Positions 10,223 through 20,100 of a DNA stretch of 54,051 bases are shown in pieces. The stretch comes from Balneolaceae bacterium. GTDB lineage: Bacteria > Bacteroidota > Rhodothermia > Balneolales > Balneolaceae. Below the pieces are notes generated by a model, which did not search any database, was not told the origin of the DNA, and saw only the letters and a list, made by a program, of their open reading frames with translations. Position 1 is the first letter of the stretch, and each line of letters starts with the position of its first letter. The translations under genes and the position numbers were made by a program. The stretch spans positions 1-54,051 of the forward strand of contig SKKO01000157.1 in the NCBI GenBank assembly GCA_007123715.1, given 5' to 3'.

Positions 10223-11695
10223 ATGAAGTTTGATTACGATGTAATCATCATTGGCAGTGGCCCTGCAGGCTTTTCCTGTGCCATGCAAAGCACAAAGTTT
10301 GATAAAAAAGTACTTATTGTTGAAGCAAGTGTCCATACACTTGGAGGTTCCTGGATATCAAAAGGTACGGTACCCAGCAAGGCTTTGCGTGCGGCGGCAA
10401 AGCTCATCCAGTCTTTCAACAGCCAGTTTGGCGATGAAAAAGGACGAAGACCATACGAACGTTTCCGTATGGAAGACATTATGGAGTATAAAAAACCTAT
10501 TCTTGAAAGTAAAAACAAGCAGGTAAAAGACGATATCATAAAGAATGAGGTTGAAACTGCACGAGGATGGGGTAAAATAATTGATGCAAATACCGTTGAG
10601 GTAACCAACAATCTCAACCATAAGAAAACATACACTACCAAAAATATCCTGATCTCTACCGGAAGCAGCCCATCGGTACCCAAAAACTTTGACATTGATC
10701 ATACCAAAATCCTGGATTACACATCCATCCTGGAACTCACACACATTCCTCGAAGGCTGGTTATAATAGGAAGTGGTGTCATTACGATTGAGTTTGCCAC
10801 AATATTTTCTGCCCTTGGTACAAGGGTAGTCATTCTGAGTGATTTACCGGGAATTTTACCATTTCTTGACGGTGAAATTAAACAATATCTCATTAGTATC
10901 ATCAAAACCCGGAACATACAGGTTTTTAATGACACTACTGTGACTAAAATCGCTACAAACGACCTGAGAACTTGTGAGGAAGTTTATTTCAAAACTCAAA
11001 GTGACCCGAGAATGCAGGTCGTTGAAACCGACCATATCTTATATGTGGGTGGCAAAAAACCGAATACAAATGGTATCGGGCTTGAAACAGTTGGCATCAA
11101 AACGAATACAGAAGGGTTTATTAATGTTGACAACTCCTACCGTACAGCTGTGCCAAATATTTATGCAGCCGGAGATGTAATTGGCCAGCCGTCTCTTGCT
11201 TCTGTATCCTTTCTGCAAGGCAGGCTTACGTCATCTCACATGTTCGGAAATTCTTCAGCAGACAACATGATGGTTGACAGAGATATTCCCTATGGCATTT
11301 ATTCCATACCTGAAATATCCGGTATTGGCCTGACGGAAGAGATGGCACAGGAACTTGGTATCAATGTTAGCGTTGGAAGAGCTTACTTTGACAATCTCAC
11401 CCGTGCCGACCTGAATCACGATACTGAAGGAATTCTGAAACTGGTATTCAGAACAGATAATCTGCAGCTTCTTGGAGTACACATTATGGGAGAGCATGCC
11501 TCTGATCTCGTTCATCTTGGCCAAAGTGTGATGGCGCATAACGGAACCATCAAGTACTTTATTGAACGGGTATTAAATTATCCAACCTATGGTGAAGCAT
11601 ATAAAATTGCAGCATTTAACGGGTTAAACCGTGTACATAAATCAGGAGTTAAGTACAAGAATGTTCTTGAAAGGGGTAATCAGATAAACGGCTGA
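10223..11695 (+). CDS. sthA: Soluble pyridine nucleotide transhydrogenase-like flavoprotein
   Basis: GSGPAGFSCAMQ, GGSWISKGTVPSKALR (CxxxxC replaced by the transhydrogenase-type pattern), AAGDVIGQPSLASVSFLQGR. Confidence 0.87.
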   Translation: MKFDYDVIIIGSGPAGFSCAMQSTKFDKKVLIVEASVHTLGGSWISKGTVPSKALRAAAKLIQSFNSQFGDEKGRRPYERFRMEDIMEYKKPILESKNKQVKDDIIKNEVETARGWGKIIDANTVEVTNNLNHKKTYTTKNILISTGSSPSVPKNFDIDHTKILDYTSILELTHIPRRLVIIGSGVITIEFATIFSALGTRVVILSDLPGILPFLDGEIKQYLISIIKTRNIQVFNDTTVTKIATNDLRTCEEVYFKTQSDPRMQVVETDHILYVGGKKPNTNGIGLETVGIKTNTEGFINVDNSYRTAVPNIYAAGDVIGQPSLASVSFLQGRLTSSHMFGNSSADNMMVDRDIPYGIYSIPEISGIGLTEEMAQELGINVSVGRAYFDNLTRADLNHDTEGILKLVFRTDNLQLLGVHIMGEHASDLVHLGQSVMAHNGTIKYFIERVLNYPTYGEAYKIAAFNGLNRVHKSGVKYKNVLERGNQING

Positions 11696-11709
11696 CGGCA
11701 AGTGCATAA

Positions 11710-12417
11710 TTAAATATAGTGTATTGCCTTTTTGAGGCCTGTTGCATCAGTTGGCGGATTTTCGGGTATAGTTTTCACGCCTTTGGCAACAGATAATTTT
11801 GCAGCAAGGGCAAGTGCCATTGCATCCACAATATCATCTTCATCAACCTCGTTTCTGCGGAAATCTTCTTTAATTTCCCTGAAAAAATCAGCCGCAATTT
11901 CTTCATGCTGTGTTATGAGGTCGAGGCGGTGTCTCAGGCCTTTTTTTGTGTTTTTTTTCTGAAAAATCATACCGCCGTTCAGGTTCATAAATATCAATTC
12001 GGGATGGCTTTCCATTAACACCTCTCGCAACTCTTCTTTCTCGGTAAGTAGCTGATCGAGAGTCTTGATTTTCGGAGTGATGTTCCAAGCCTGAACCGTT
12101 ATCTTCTTTTCCGTGTATTCAAAGCTTTGCATGCTTGCTTCAACGTAAGAGGGTGCATCTAGTGCCGGCCTGATGGGCGGGCTGAATACACTCGAAGCAT
12201 ATTCAGCACCCAGTTTTTTTCTCAAAAGTTCATCACACTCACGGGTGTAGATCTCATCTTCAAGCCCGATAGGCATATCGATAAAAATCCTGTCAAATGA
12301 TTCAAGAATACCGGCTAATTCGCTATCGGTATGCAGAATTTTATAAAATGGATTGTTGTCATCAAACGTGACAGCTATCCAACCGGCTTTGCAGCCATCT
12401 ATTCCGGCAGTTTTCAA
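11710..12417 (-). CDS. DUF429 domain-containing protein
   Basis: AGIDGCKAGWIAV, IFIDMPIGLED, DDIVDAMALALAAK. Confidence 0.85.
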   Translation of the reverse strand: MKTAGIDGCKAGWIAVTFDDNNPFYKILHTDSELAGILESFDRIFIDMPIGLEDEIYTRECDELLRKKLGAEYASSVFSPPIRPALDAPSYVEASMQSFEYTEKKITVQAWNITPKIKTLDQLLTEKEELREVLMESHPELIFMNLNGGMIFQKKNTKKGLRHRLDLITQHEEIAADFFREIKEDFRRNEVDEDDIVDAMALALAAKLSVAKGVKTIPENPPTDATGLKKAIHYI

Positions 12418-12458
12418 TGTATTAGGCTTTACTTTTATTAATTGATATCGGTATTTGC

Positions 12459-14234
12459 TTACTGAACCACTGTTTTACGCAAGGCTATATGCAGCTCCTT
12501 CAGCTGGTGTTCATCCACCACATCGGGAGAATTATCCATCAGGCTTTGTGCTTTCTGGTTTTTCGGAAATGCGATCACATCTCGTAAACTTTGCGCACCT
12601 GCCATTAACATGATAATCCTGTCGAGACCGAGGGCAATACCCCCGTGTGGCGGAGCACCAAACCGAAATGCATTAAGTAAAAAACCAAACTTATTTTCCG
12701 CCTCCTCTTCATCTATTCCGAGAATGCCAAATACTTTCTGCTGAAGTTCGGTATCATGAATCCTCATGGAGCCTCCACCGATTTCATTACCATTCAGAAC
12801 CAAATCATAAGCCCTGGCATTCACCTTCTCCGGAGAATGATCCAGCAAGTGAAGGTCTTCGGGCCGGGGCGATGTAAACGGATGATGAAGCGAGTAATAA
12901 CGGAGGTCCTCACGCGACCATTCAAACAGAGGGAAATCTGTTACCCATAAAAATTTTGCTTTGGATGTATCAATGAGTTGGAAATCGGAACCGGCGATCA
13001 GGCGCAGGCTACCCATCTGCTGATACACATCCGGAACGGGCCCGGCGAGTATCAGCACAAGATCTCCTTCACCTGCACCTGCTTTTTCTGCCATCTGTCT
13101 CATCGTCTCTTCCTCGAGAAATTTACCCACGCTGCAGGTGATCTCACCATCTGTAATTTTCATGAAAATCATACCTCCGGCACCGGTTTGCGATTTGGCT
13201 TTTTCAGTAAGCCTGTCGAGTGCTCCCCGGCCAAGTGAACCCTGTCCGGGTATGGTAATGGCAACTACGCGACCGCCCTTTTCAACTGTTGACTGGAAAA
13301 TTTTAAAACCAGAGCCGGCAACAATTTCAGACAGGTCACTAATTGGTACTTCAAAGCGTAGATCGGGTTTGTCAGACCCATACGTGGTAATTGCTTCATG
13401 GTATGTTAGACGTGGAAAAGGAATTGTAACATCCGTACCGAGATGTGTTTTCCAGAGTTCCGCCATCAATTGTTCATGCGTGTCATAGATCACATCTTCA
13501 TTAATAAAAGACATTTCAACATCAACCTGTGTGAATTCAGGCTGACGGTCGGACCGCAGGTCTTCATCACGAAAACATTTCACAATCTGGAAATAGCGGT
13601 CGAACCCGGATACCATCAATAACTGTTTATAGGTTTGCGGGCTTTGCGGGAGGGCAAAAAACCGCCCGGCATTCACCCGGCTCGGGACAAGATAATCACG
13701 TGCTCCTTCGGGTGTTGACCGCATCAGGAAAGGAGTTTCAACCTCAGCGAATTGCCTGCCATGATAAAAATTACGGATCGTATGATAAACCCTGGAACGC
13801 AAAAGAAGGTTATTCTGGATTGCAGGCCTTCGAAGATCAAGGTAACGATATCGCAGTCGCACTTCTTCGTTTGTCGTTATATCATCCTTAATTTCAAACG
13901 GAGGAGTCTGTGCTTTAGAATAAACATTAAGACCTGTAACTTCTACCTCAATTTCACCTGTATTCATATCAGGATTGACGGTTGCCTTGGTGCGTTCCAG
14001 TACCCTACCCTCAACACCTATCACAAATTCCGGCCGCAGGTACTCTGCCTGTTCATGAAGCGTTTTATTAGATTCATCAAACACAATCTGTGTAATTCCA
14101 TATCTGTCCCTCAGATCGATAAAAATGAGTCCGCCAAGATCTCGCCTTGTCGAAATCCAACCGTTTAATACGACCTCTTCTCCCTTGTTTTTAACATCTA
14201 ATTCACCACATGTATGGGTTCGTAACCAGCTCAT
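12459..14234 (-). CDS. aspS: Aspartate--tRNA ligase
   Basis: RTHTCGEL, RYRYLDLRR, FRDEDLRSDRQPEFTQVD, GGIALGLDRIIMLMAGAQSLRDVIAFPK. Confidence 0.97.
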   Translation of the reverse strand: MSWLRTHTCGELDVKNKGEEVVLNGWISTRRDLGGLIFIDLRDRYGITQIVFDESNKTLHEQAEYLRPEFVIGVEGRVLERTKATVNPDMNTGEIEVEVTGLNVYSKAQTPPFEIKDDITTNEEVRLRYRYLDLRRPAIQNNLLLRSRVYHTIRNFYHGRQFAEVETPFLMRSTPEGARDYLVPSRVNAGRFFALPQSPQTYKQLLMVSGFDRYFQIVKCFRDEDLRSDRQPEFTQVDVEMSFINEDVIYDTHEQLMAELWKTHLGTDVTIPFPRLTYHEAITTYGSDKPDLRFEVPISDLSEIVAGSGFKIFQSTVEKGGRVVAITIPGQGSLGRGALDRLTEKAKSQTGAGGMIFMKITDGEITCSVGKFLEEETMRQMAEKAGAGEGDLVLILAGPVPDVYQQMGSLRLIAGSDFQLIDTSKAKFLWVTDFPLFEWSREDLRYYSLHHPFTSPRPEDLHLLDHSPEKVNARAYDLVLNGNEIGGGSMRIHDTELQQKVFGILGIDEEEAENKFGFLLNAFRFGAPPHGGIALGLDRIIMLMAGAQSLRDVIAFPKNQKAQSLMDNSPDVVDEHQLKELHIALRKTVVQ

Positions 14235-14335
14235 ATTAAATAAATATTGATTAACTTATAACATTATCGTTTCGTACTCAATCGCCAAAAATAAACAATC
14301 TTGTAACCATTCGCTTACAAGAACTGTAAAGAATT

Positions 14336-14767
14336 ATGTTGTACATCATTTTAATCCTCAACCTATTCAGCAGTTTTTTCCTGTGTGGATTAATCTGGAT
14401 GGTACAACTGGTTCACTACCCGATGTTCTATCATCTTGATAAAACGAATTTTTCCAGTCATATCGCATTTCATGGATTCAGGATTTCCTTTATCGTAATT
14501 CCGCTTATGATTACTGAACTGGTCACGTCATTTGCACTCGTCTATTTGTCTGCACAATATTTTTATTTTCATTTCTCCGGTTTAATGGCTGTTATCATCA
14601 TATGGCTCACCACTTTCATGGTTCAGGTACCGCTGCACAAAAGCCTTTCACAAAAACGGAATAAATATATGATCCGCAAATTAATCCGGTCGAATAGCAT
14701 CAGGACTACACTATGGTCGGTTAAAAGTTTGCTTGGAGCGGTTATCTTATATCAAGTCCTGACTTGA
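14336..14767 (+). CDS. Small membrane protein (about 4 TM), unknown function
   Basis: 143 aa with several hydrophobic segments; not antisense to another gene. Confidence 0.65.
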   Translation: MLYIILILNLFSSFFLCGLIWMVQLVHYPMFYHLDKTNFSSHIAFHGFRISFIVIPLMITELVTSFALVYLSAQYFYFHFSGLMAVIIIWLTTFMVQVPLHKSLSQKRNKYMIRKLIRSNSIRTTLWSVKSLLGAVILYQVLT

Positions 14768-14773
14768 TATAAG
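14746..14773. terminator. Perfect 11-bp inverted repeat spanning the stop codon of the upstream gene
   Basis: CTTATATCAAG-TCCTGA-CTTGATATAAG; no strong T-run. Confidence 0.4.
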
Positions 14774-14910
14774 ACCATCCTATCGAATACTGAAAACGAT
14801 ACAATTGCCGTCTGCTTTATCTGACGGATCGAAAAGCTTCAAAAAAATATACTCCGAGCGAGGATTTTAGAAAAACTGAGAAATCTGGTTGAGGGGTTTT
14901 TGGAAGGATA

Positions 14911-14966
14911 TGTTGAACTGTCGAACTGTCGAACTGTTGAATTGTTGAATTGTTGAGTTGCGGAAC
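14911..14966. repeat. 8-bp tandem array, 7 degenerate units (TGTYGAAY)
   Basis: TGTTGAAC TGTCGAAC TGTCGAAC TGTTGAAT TGTTGAAT TGTTGAGT TGCGGAAC read directly. Confidence 0.9.
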
Positions 14967-15115
14967 GTAAACAAATCTGTCATCGGTAGCCATTAAATTT
15001 TGCCAAACAGCGGGCAACACCATATTAAAGATGACATTAAAAACTTCGTGCACCTTCGCGCCTTCATGTCCTTGTGGCTAAGTGCCCTATCCTTAAATCA
15101 TTGTGGGTATGCAAA

Positions 15116-15146
15116 GGCTTTCCGAATCGGAGAAGCTCTCCGGCCT
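15116..15146. repeat. 31-bp palindromic repeat, copy 1
   Basis: GGCTTTCCGAATCGGAGAAGCTCTCCGGCCT, identical to 15225-15255; internal CGGAGA-AGC-TCTCCG hairpin. Confidence 0.9.
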
Positions 15147-15180
15147 ACATGGCTTGAGCGAAAAGTATACTTCACTTACT

Positions 15181-15220
15181 CTGTTAATCTGTTAATCGGT
15201 TCGTCTGTTCATCTGTTTTT
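15181..15220. repeat. 8-bp tandem array, 5 degenerate units (CTGTTMAT-like)
   Basis: CTGTTAAT CTGTTAAT CGGTTCGT CTGTTCAT CTGTTTTT read directly. Confidence 0.85.
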
Positions 15221-15224
15221 CAGG

Positions 15225-15255
15225 GGCTTTCCGAATCGGAGAAGCTCTCCGGCCT
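15225..15255. repeat. 31-bp palindromic repeat, copy 2
   Basis: Identical to 15116-15146. Confidence 0.9.
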
Positions 15256-15342
15256 CAGATCTGATGGCCTGTAATAAAAGTTCTTTACATTTTAGGAGAA
15301 TGGTTTATATTTCAGTTTCAATCCTCGTTTTGGCCCGTAACA

Positions 15343-15990
15343 TTGAAAGTCATCCACATAATCATATCGGAAGTATTTGATATCTACAGGGCAGGCCTCT
15401 CTGCTGTATTGAATGAGTATGCAAATTTCAGAGTTGTTGATAGTGTTAAAACAGCAAAAGATCTTCTGAAAGCCTATAAAAAAAATCCGAAAGCTATTTG
15501 TTTGGTTTCAAGCAGCCTCCCCGACAGTAACATTCATGATTTAATGAAAGAGCTGAAAAAAATTAATCCATATGCCAGGGCAATCATACTCACCCATTCC
15601 ACCGATCTTGCGCATCTGAATCAATCTCTTAAAGCTGGTTTTAATGGGTATTTAACAAAAAATGTAACTGTAGATGAACTAACCGACGTAATCCTTACTG
15701 TTGAATCAGGTGAGCAGGGTTTCAGCAAGTCTATAGCCCAGCCTATGATTGACAAATATGCTGATATTACAAGAAGGGGTGTTCTGCAGGGTAAAAAAAA
15801 CATTACAAAAAGAGAAAAAGAAATTATGAAACTGATTGTTGAGGGGCATACCAGCGCTGAAATTGCCAAGAAATTATATATCAGTTCCCGAACCGTTGAA
15901 ACACATCGATCGAACCTGATGAATAAGCTTGAACTTAAAAATACGGCTGATCTGGTTCGTTTCGCCATGGAAGAACAAAACCTTCTATAA
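15343..15990 (+). CDS. LuxR/NarL-type regulator with degenerate receiver domain (TTG start)
   Basis: C-terminal LTKREKEIMKLIVEGHTSAEIAKKLYISSRTVETHRSNLMNKL-type HTH; receiver-like N-terminus. Confidence 0.88.
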   Translation: MKVIHIIISEVFDIYRAGLSAVLNEYANFRVVDSVKTAKDLLKAYKKNPKAICLVSSSLPDSNIHDLMKELKKINPYARAIILTHSTDLAHLNQSLKAGFNGYLTKNVTVDELTDVILTVESGEQGFSKSIAQPMIDKYADITRRGVLQGKKNITKREKEIMKLIVEGHTSAEIAKKLYISSRTVETHRSNLMNKLELKNTADLVRFAMEEQNLL

Positions 15991-16107
15991 TTTAAATCTG
16001 CGTATAATTACGTAGATAAATTACGATAAATTACTTATTGCACAAGCCGCCTTATAAACCTATGTTAAATTTGCAAATGGGGTAATAGCCGTCTGTAGAT
16101 GATATTT

Positions 16108-16135
16108 AGCAGCATTCTTTGACCGGAATGCTGCT
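16108..16135 (+). terminator. Rho-independent terminator
   Basis: AGCAGCATTC / GAATGCTGCT hairpin followed by a T-rich run. Confidence 0.8.
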
Positions 16136-16224
16136 AATTTTTTTTATATATCTGTTTCTTCTCTTCCAATACCAGCAAGGCTTTTCTATTTTGTGATTGA
16201 TAATGATCACCCTGTTGTAATACC

Positions 16225-16998
16225 ATGGATAAAATTAATACCACGCTCTCTCAGCATACTATGGAACAAGAAAAGCCTGTGAATCTTCTATGGACCGGTG
16301 GCTGGGACTCTACGTTCAGGCTCTTACAAATATTACTGGAAGAAAAAGTTGCAGTGCAACCATACTACATTATCGATTACAGAAGGAGCTCGATTGGCAT
16401 GGAATTTGAATCCATGCGCTACCTCAGAAAAAAAATTACCGATACCTATCCTGAAGCACGGGAATTATTTCTGCCCACCATTCATTCAGAAATGGAATTA
16501 ATCAAACCGGATAAACAAATTACAGACTCTTATAAAAAAATAATCAAATACAGGCATCTGGGGGATCAATACGACTGGCTGACACGCTTTTGCAAACAAC
16601 ACAACATCGGAAAAATAGAACTGTCCGCCGAAAAACATTTACGCTATGGTCACCTCAGCTTTTTCCCTTATTTGTATAGTGCGGATGATTATCCCAATTT
16701 TTCAAAACCTGACTATTATGAAATCGTAAAACCGGAACTGATTTTCCTGTTCAGTTTTTATGATATACCGCTGAAAAATACCACCAAACTAATGATGCTC
16801 CATCATGCCCGTAAAAAAGGATGGCTAAACGGAATCATGGATAAAACCTGGTTCTGTTACCGGCCCACGCGTTTAAATTCCCCCTGCGGGCTTTGTAAGC
16901 CATGTAGTCAGGCCATGGAAAACCGATTTGGATGGAGAATTCCACTGCACAGACGTGGACTGTATTATCTTAGAAAATGGAAGCGCAGTATTTTTTGA
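16225..16998 (+). CDS. PP-loop ATPase (QueC-like) family protein, function unknown
   Basis: LLWTGGWDSTFRLLQ PP-loop variant; C-terminal FCYRP...CGLCKPC cysteine cluster. Confidence 0.65.
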   Translation: MDKINTTLSQHTMEQEKPVNLLWTGGWDSTFRLLQILLEEKVAVQPYYIIDYRRSSIGMEFESMRYLRKKITDTYPEARELFLPTIHSEMELIKPDKQITDSYKKIIKYRHLGDQYDWLTRFCKQHNIGKIELSAEKHLRYGHLSFFPYLYSADDYPNFSKPDYYEIVKPELIFLFSFYDIPLKNTTKLMMLHHARKKGWLNGIMDKTWFCYRPTRLNSPCGLCKPCSQAMENRFGWRIPLHRRGLYYLRKWKRSIF

Positions 16999-17186
16999 AG
17001 GCTGTCAGGTTACTTTCAAACAAGTTTTTTTTCGTTTTCCTGGCAGAGCGGATTCCACGCAGTAAAATGCATCTTGGCACTTGATCCATATTCATAATCC
17101 GGACTAATCAATCCGTTCAAATAGATATATCTTCAGTACTGGTTTTATGATAACCACAACCACCTTAAAACTTTATGGTCCTACCT

Positions 17187-20100
17187 TTATTTTACCCACT
17201 TTCCGTTCAACATAACCCGGTAAATGCGATACATACTGCTGATCTCCTGATCGGGTGAACCGTCTACAAGTATCAGGTCAGCAATTTTTCCGGGTTCAAT
17301 GCTGCCGATTCGCTGATCCGACCGCAGATATCTTGCATTATGAATTGTACTGCTGCTGATCACTTCGAGCGGACTTAGCCCTGCCTCGGCCAACAGCTCC
17401 ATCTCTCTCTGATACGACCATCCAAAACCGGTATAGCGAATTCCGTACACATGCGATCCGTTCACGATTTTCATGCCGGCACGATATGCCATGTATGTAA
17501 ATTTCATCATGTTCTGAAAACCCTTCACATGATAATCTTCCACTTCGTCATCCCCTGCCCTGCGTTCAAATAGTGCCAGTGTAGGCACTAAATAAACATT
17601 GTTGCGGACGGCGAGACCGATCACCTCCTGCACCCGTTCATGCTCAAGATCAATGTTTGCCCATAACTTATAGCGCTCCTCATTCCGTGATTCATTGTTG
17701 TTTTTTACTGTCTCTTTAAATGCCAGCGCATCCAATGAATCGGCAAGGGATGTGCCAAATGACGTTACATGCTCAATTCCGTTCACACCGGCGCGAATCG
17801 CATCATCTGCATCCACAAGCTCAAGATGGGCCATTACCGGGATTCCTGATCCACGGGCTTCCCGCGTGATTTCATCATAATATTCTAACGGCAGCCGGAA
17901 ATAGATTTTAATCCCCGTCCCGCCTTCTTCCACATGTTTTCTTACCGTTTCACGGGCATGTTCCCCGTCTCTGACAACAACCGCCTGCTGAGGCCAAACA
18001 GGCGGATAGCCATCAAGATGGGCACCGGTCAGAAAAACCCTCGGCAGCGGTTTATCGGTAAAATTCAGTGACTGATAAAATCCAACCGGATGGCCGGGAT
18101 CCCGCAATGTGGTAATACCTTTCTGCAGGTAATCGTATAGCAAATCATTATTCATGATTGAATGAAAATGGACATCAATCAGCCCCGGCATGAGTGTTTT
18201 TCCGGCCGCCTCAACTTGCTCGGCCCCATCCGGAATTTCCACATCCCCGCTGCTGCCTGCTGCAATGATCCGGCTGCCCTGAACTACAACAACCGCGTCC
18301 TGAAGCGGGTGACCCCCAAGACCATCGATTAAACGCACCCCGGTTATTGCTAATACGGAACCATCTTCCGGTGCTTCCGGCGGGTTAACCTCCTTCAAAG
18401 GTTGAATAAGCATCGCTCGCAGCTCATCGGAAAGCACCTGCTGCATTTCAGGACCAAAACGGTTATAATCGAACACTTTTTTGAAGCGCAGATTCTGACC
18501 CGCTCCAAGTTTTTCAAAAACCGGACGTGCATGCTGAACGGTGTCATTCACTTCCTGAGGATTTGCCTGGGTATCAATCAAGGGAGTAATCACGGAAACA
18601 CGCCTTGGAGCAATGGCCGCAATCACTTCATGATAATCGTATGGCACATGCTTCTCCTTTCCAATAAAATCAGCGAGCCACGGCTGCAATGGATAATGAT
18701 AAGACCATCGGGCTAGTCCGCCGGTATGTTTTTCATTGGTATCGTTCCTCATGGGGGTAAAGCCCGCAATAGTAATTACTCCGGCAATCCGTTCATCGAG
18801 AGCTGCCGCATGAAGCGCCGCTCGTCCGCCCATGGCATATCCCATAAGATAGATCTGGTCAGTATCCAGAAAACCGGTATCTCCGAATTGGTCGTATTCG
18901 GTAAGCGGTTCATACAGGAGTGCATTTACGGCCTGTTTGATATCGTGCACCTGTTTCCCCAGAAGCGACCATCCCGGGTATCGCTCATAAAACCGTGTGG
19001 CCTCTCCGATCCGGGTTCCATGGCCAATTTGATCAAATGCCATTACTGCAAAACCCTGTGATGCAAGTTCAAGATATGTAGGATTTCCGCGCCGGTAACC
19101 CGCCCTGTACCCGTTTGAAACGGATATAGGGTGAATCCAGATGAGTACCGGCAGTTTTTCACCACGCGCCACAGCATCTTCCGGGTAATAAATATCACCG
19201 GCGACGTAATTGCCAAAATTGAGTGTGAGCGAACCGATTCCCTCATATGCCGAACCCGGTGCTCTTCGGCTAAGCATACTGGAAATATAGCCGCGTTCCG
19301 AACCGTAACTTCCCGCAAAACTCCGGGCTTCCGGCGGCGCAATGCCCAGGCCGGCACGAATTCGTTTCCGGATTTCTGCTGAAATGCTATCCCACTGCCG
19401 GGAAAAGTCGCCCATATCATCCATATCCACAAGAAGATCAACAGATCCGGCCGCCGGAAAATCATCCGGGTTAAGACGTACCGGTGTGGTTCGTTCCCAG
19501 TCTTCAAAAGCCGGGTACATCGGATCGCTTGAAACTCCTTCCAGTTGATTCCGGTGAAACTGAACATCCAGCCAGTCGATGTATTCTTCCATATCCCCCG
19601 CTTTGGTCTCGTGGGTGCCCGGGCGATACAATATTTGTATCCGGTCGCCGGCCTCCAAAAATTCATATACTTTTTGGGCCGACCGCCAGGAGTGTTCGAT
19701 ATCCCAGACACTTTCCACATTATCATTCAATGCAACAGCATAGAGAAACGGCGTAGGAGCAATGGCTGCGACCATATTCGGAGTGTCGATGGGAAGTTTA
19801 TCTTCTCGGCCTGCAAAAAACCGGAGCCTGGGATGGAACCAGTCTGGAAAACGCCGGGTAAGTATCTCAATACCCTCCGCAAATTCCGATTCCGAGAAAA
19901 AGCGAAAGGTATTCACCCCTCCGGCGCCGGAACTGCTGGATATAATCGCGCCAAAACGGGGATCCAGTGCACCAGCAATTACAGAAAGCTTGCCGTTGCG
20001 GGAATGTCCGGTAAGGGCAACCTTATCGCTGTCAATGAAATCGAGTGTTTCAAGATAATCCAGAACCCGGCTTGCTCCCCATGCCCTCCGGGCCATGAGC

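Noticed and set aside
14911-15255. Short-repeat region as a CRISPR array
   Set aside because: Units are 8 bp and contiguous with no spacers; the 31-bp element occurs only twice, with unrelated sequence between; no cas genes nearby.
17187-18400. Amidohydrolase domain with IVNGSHVYG where GTD/GSD is usual (Asp to His)
   Set aside because: May be a normal subfamily variant; without an alignment I cannot claim loss of the catalytic Asp.
19043-19726. 227-aa minus-strand ORF in another frame of the fusion gene
   Set aside because: Alternate frame of a well-supported CDS, no family match.
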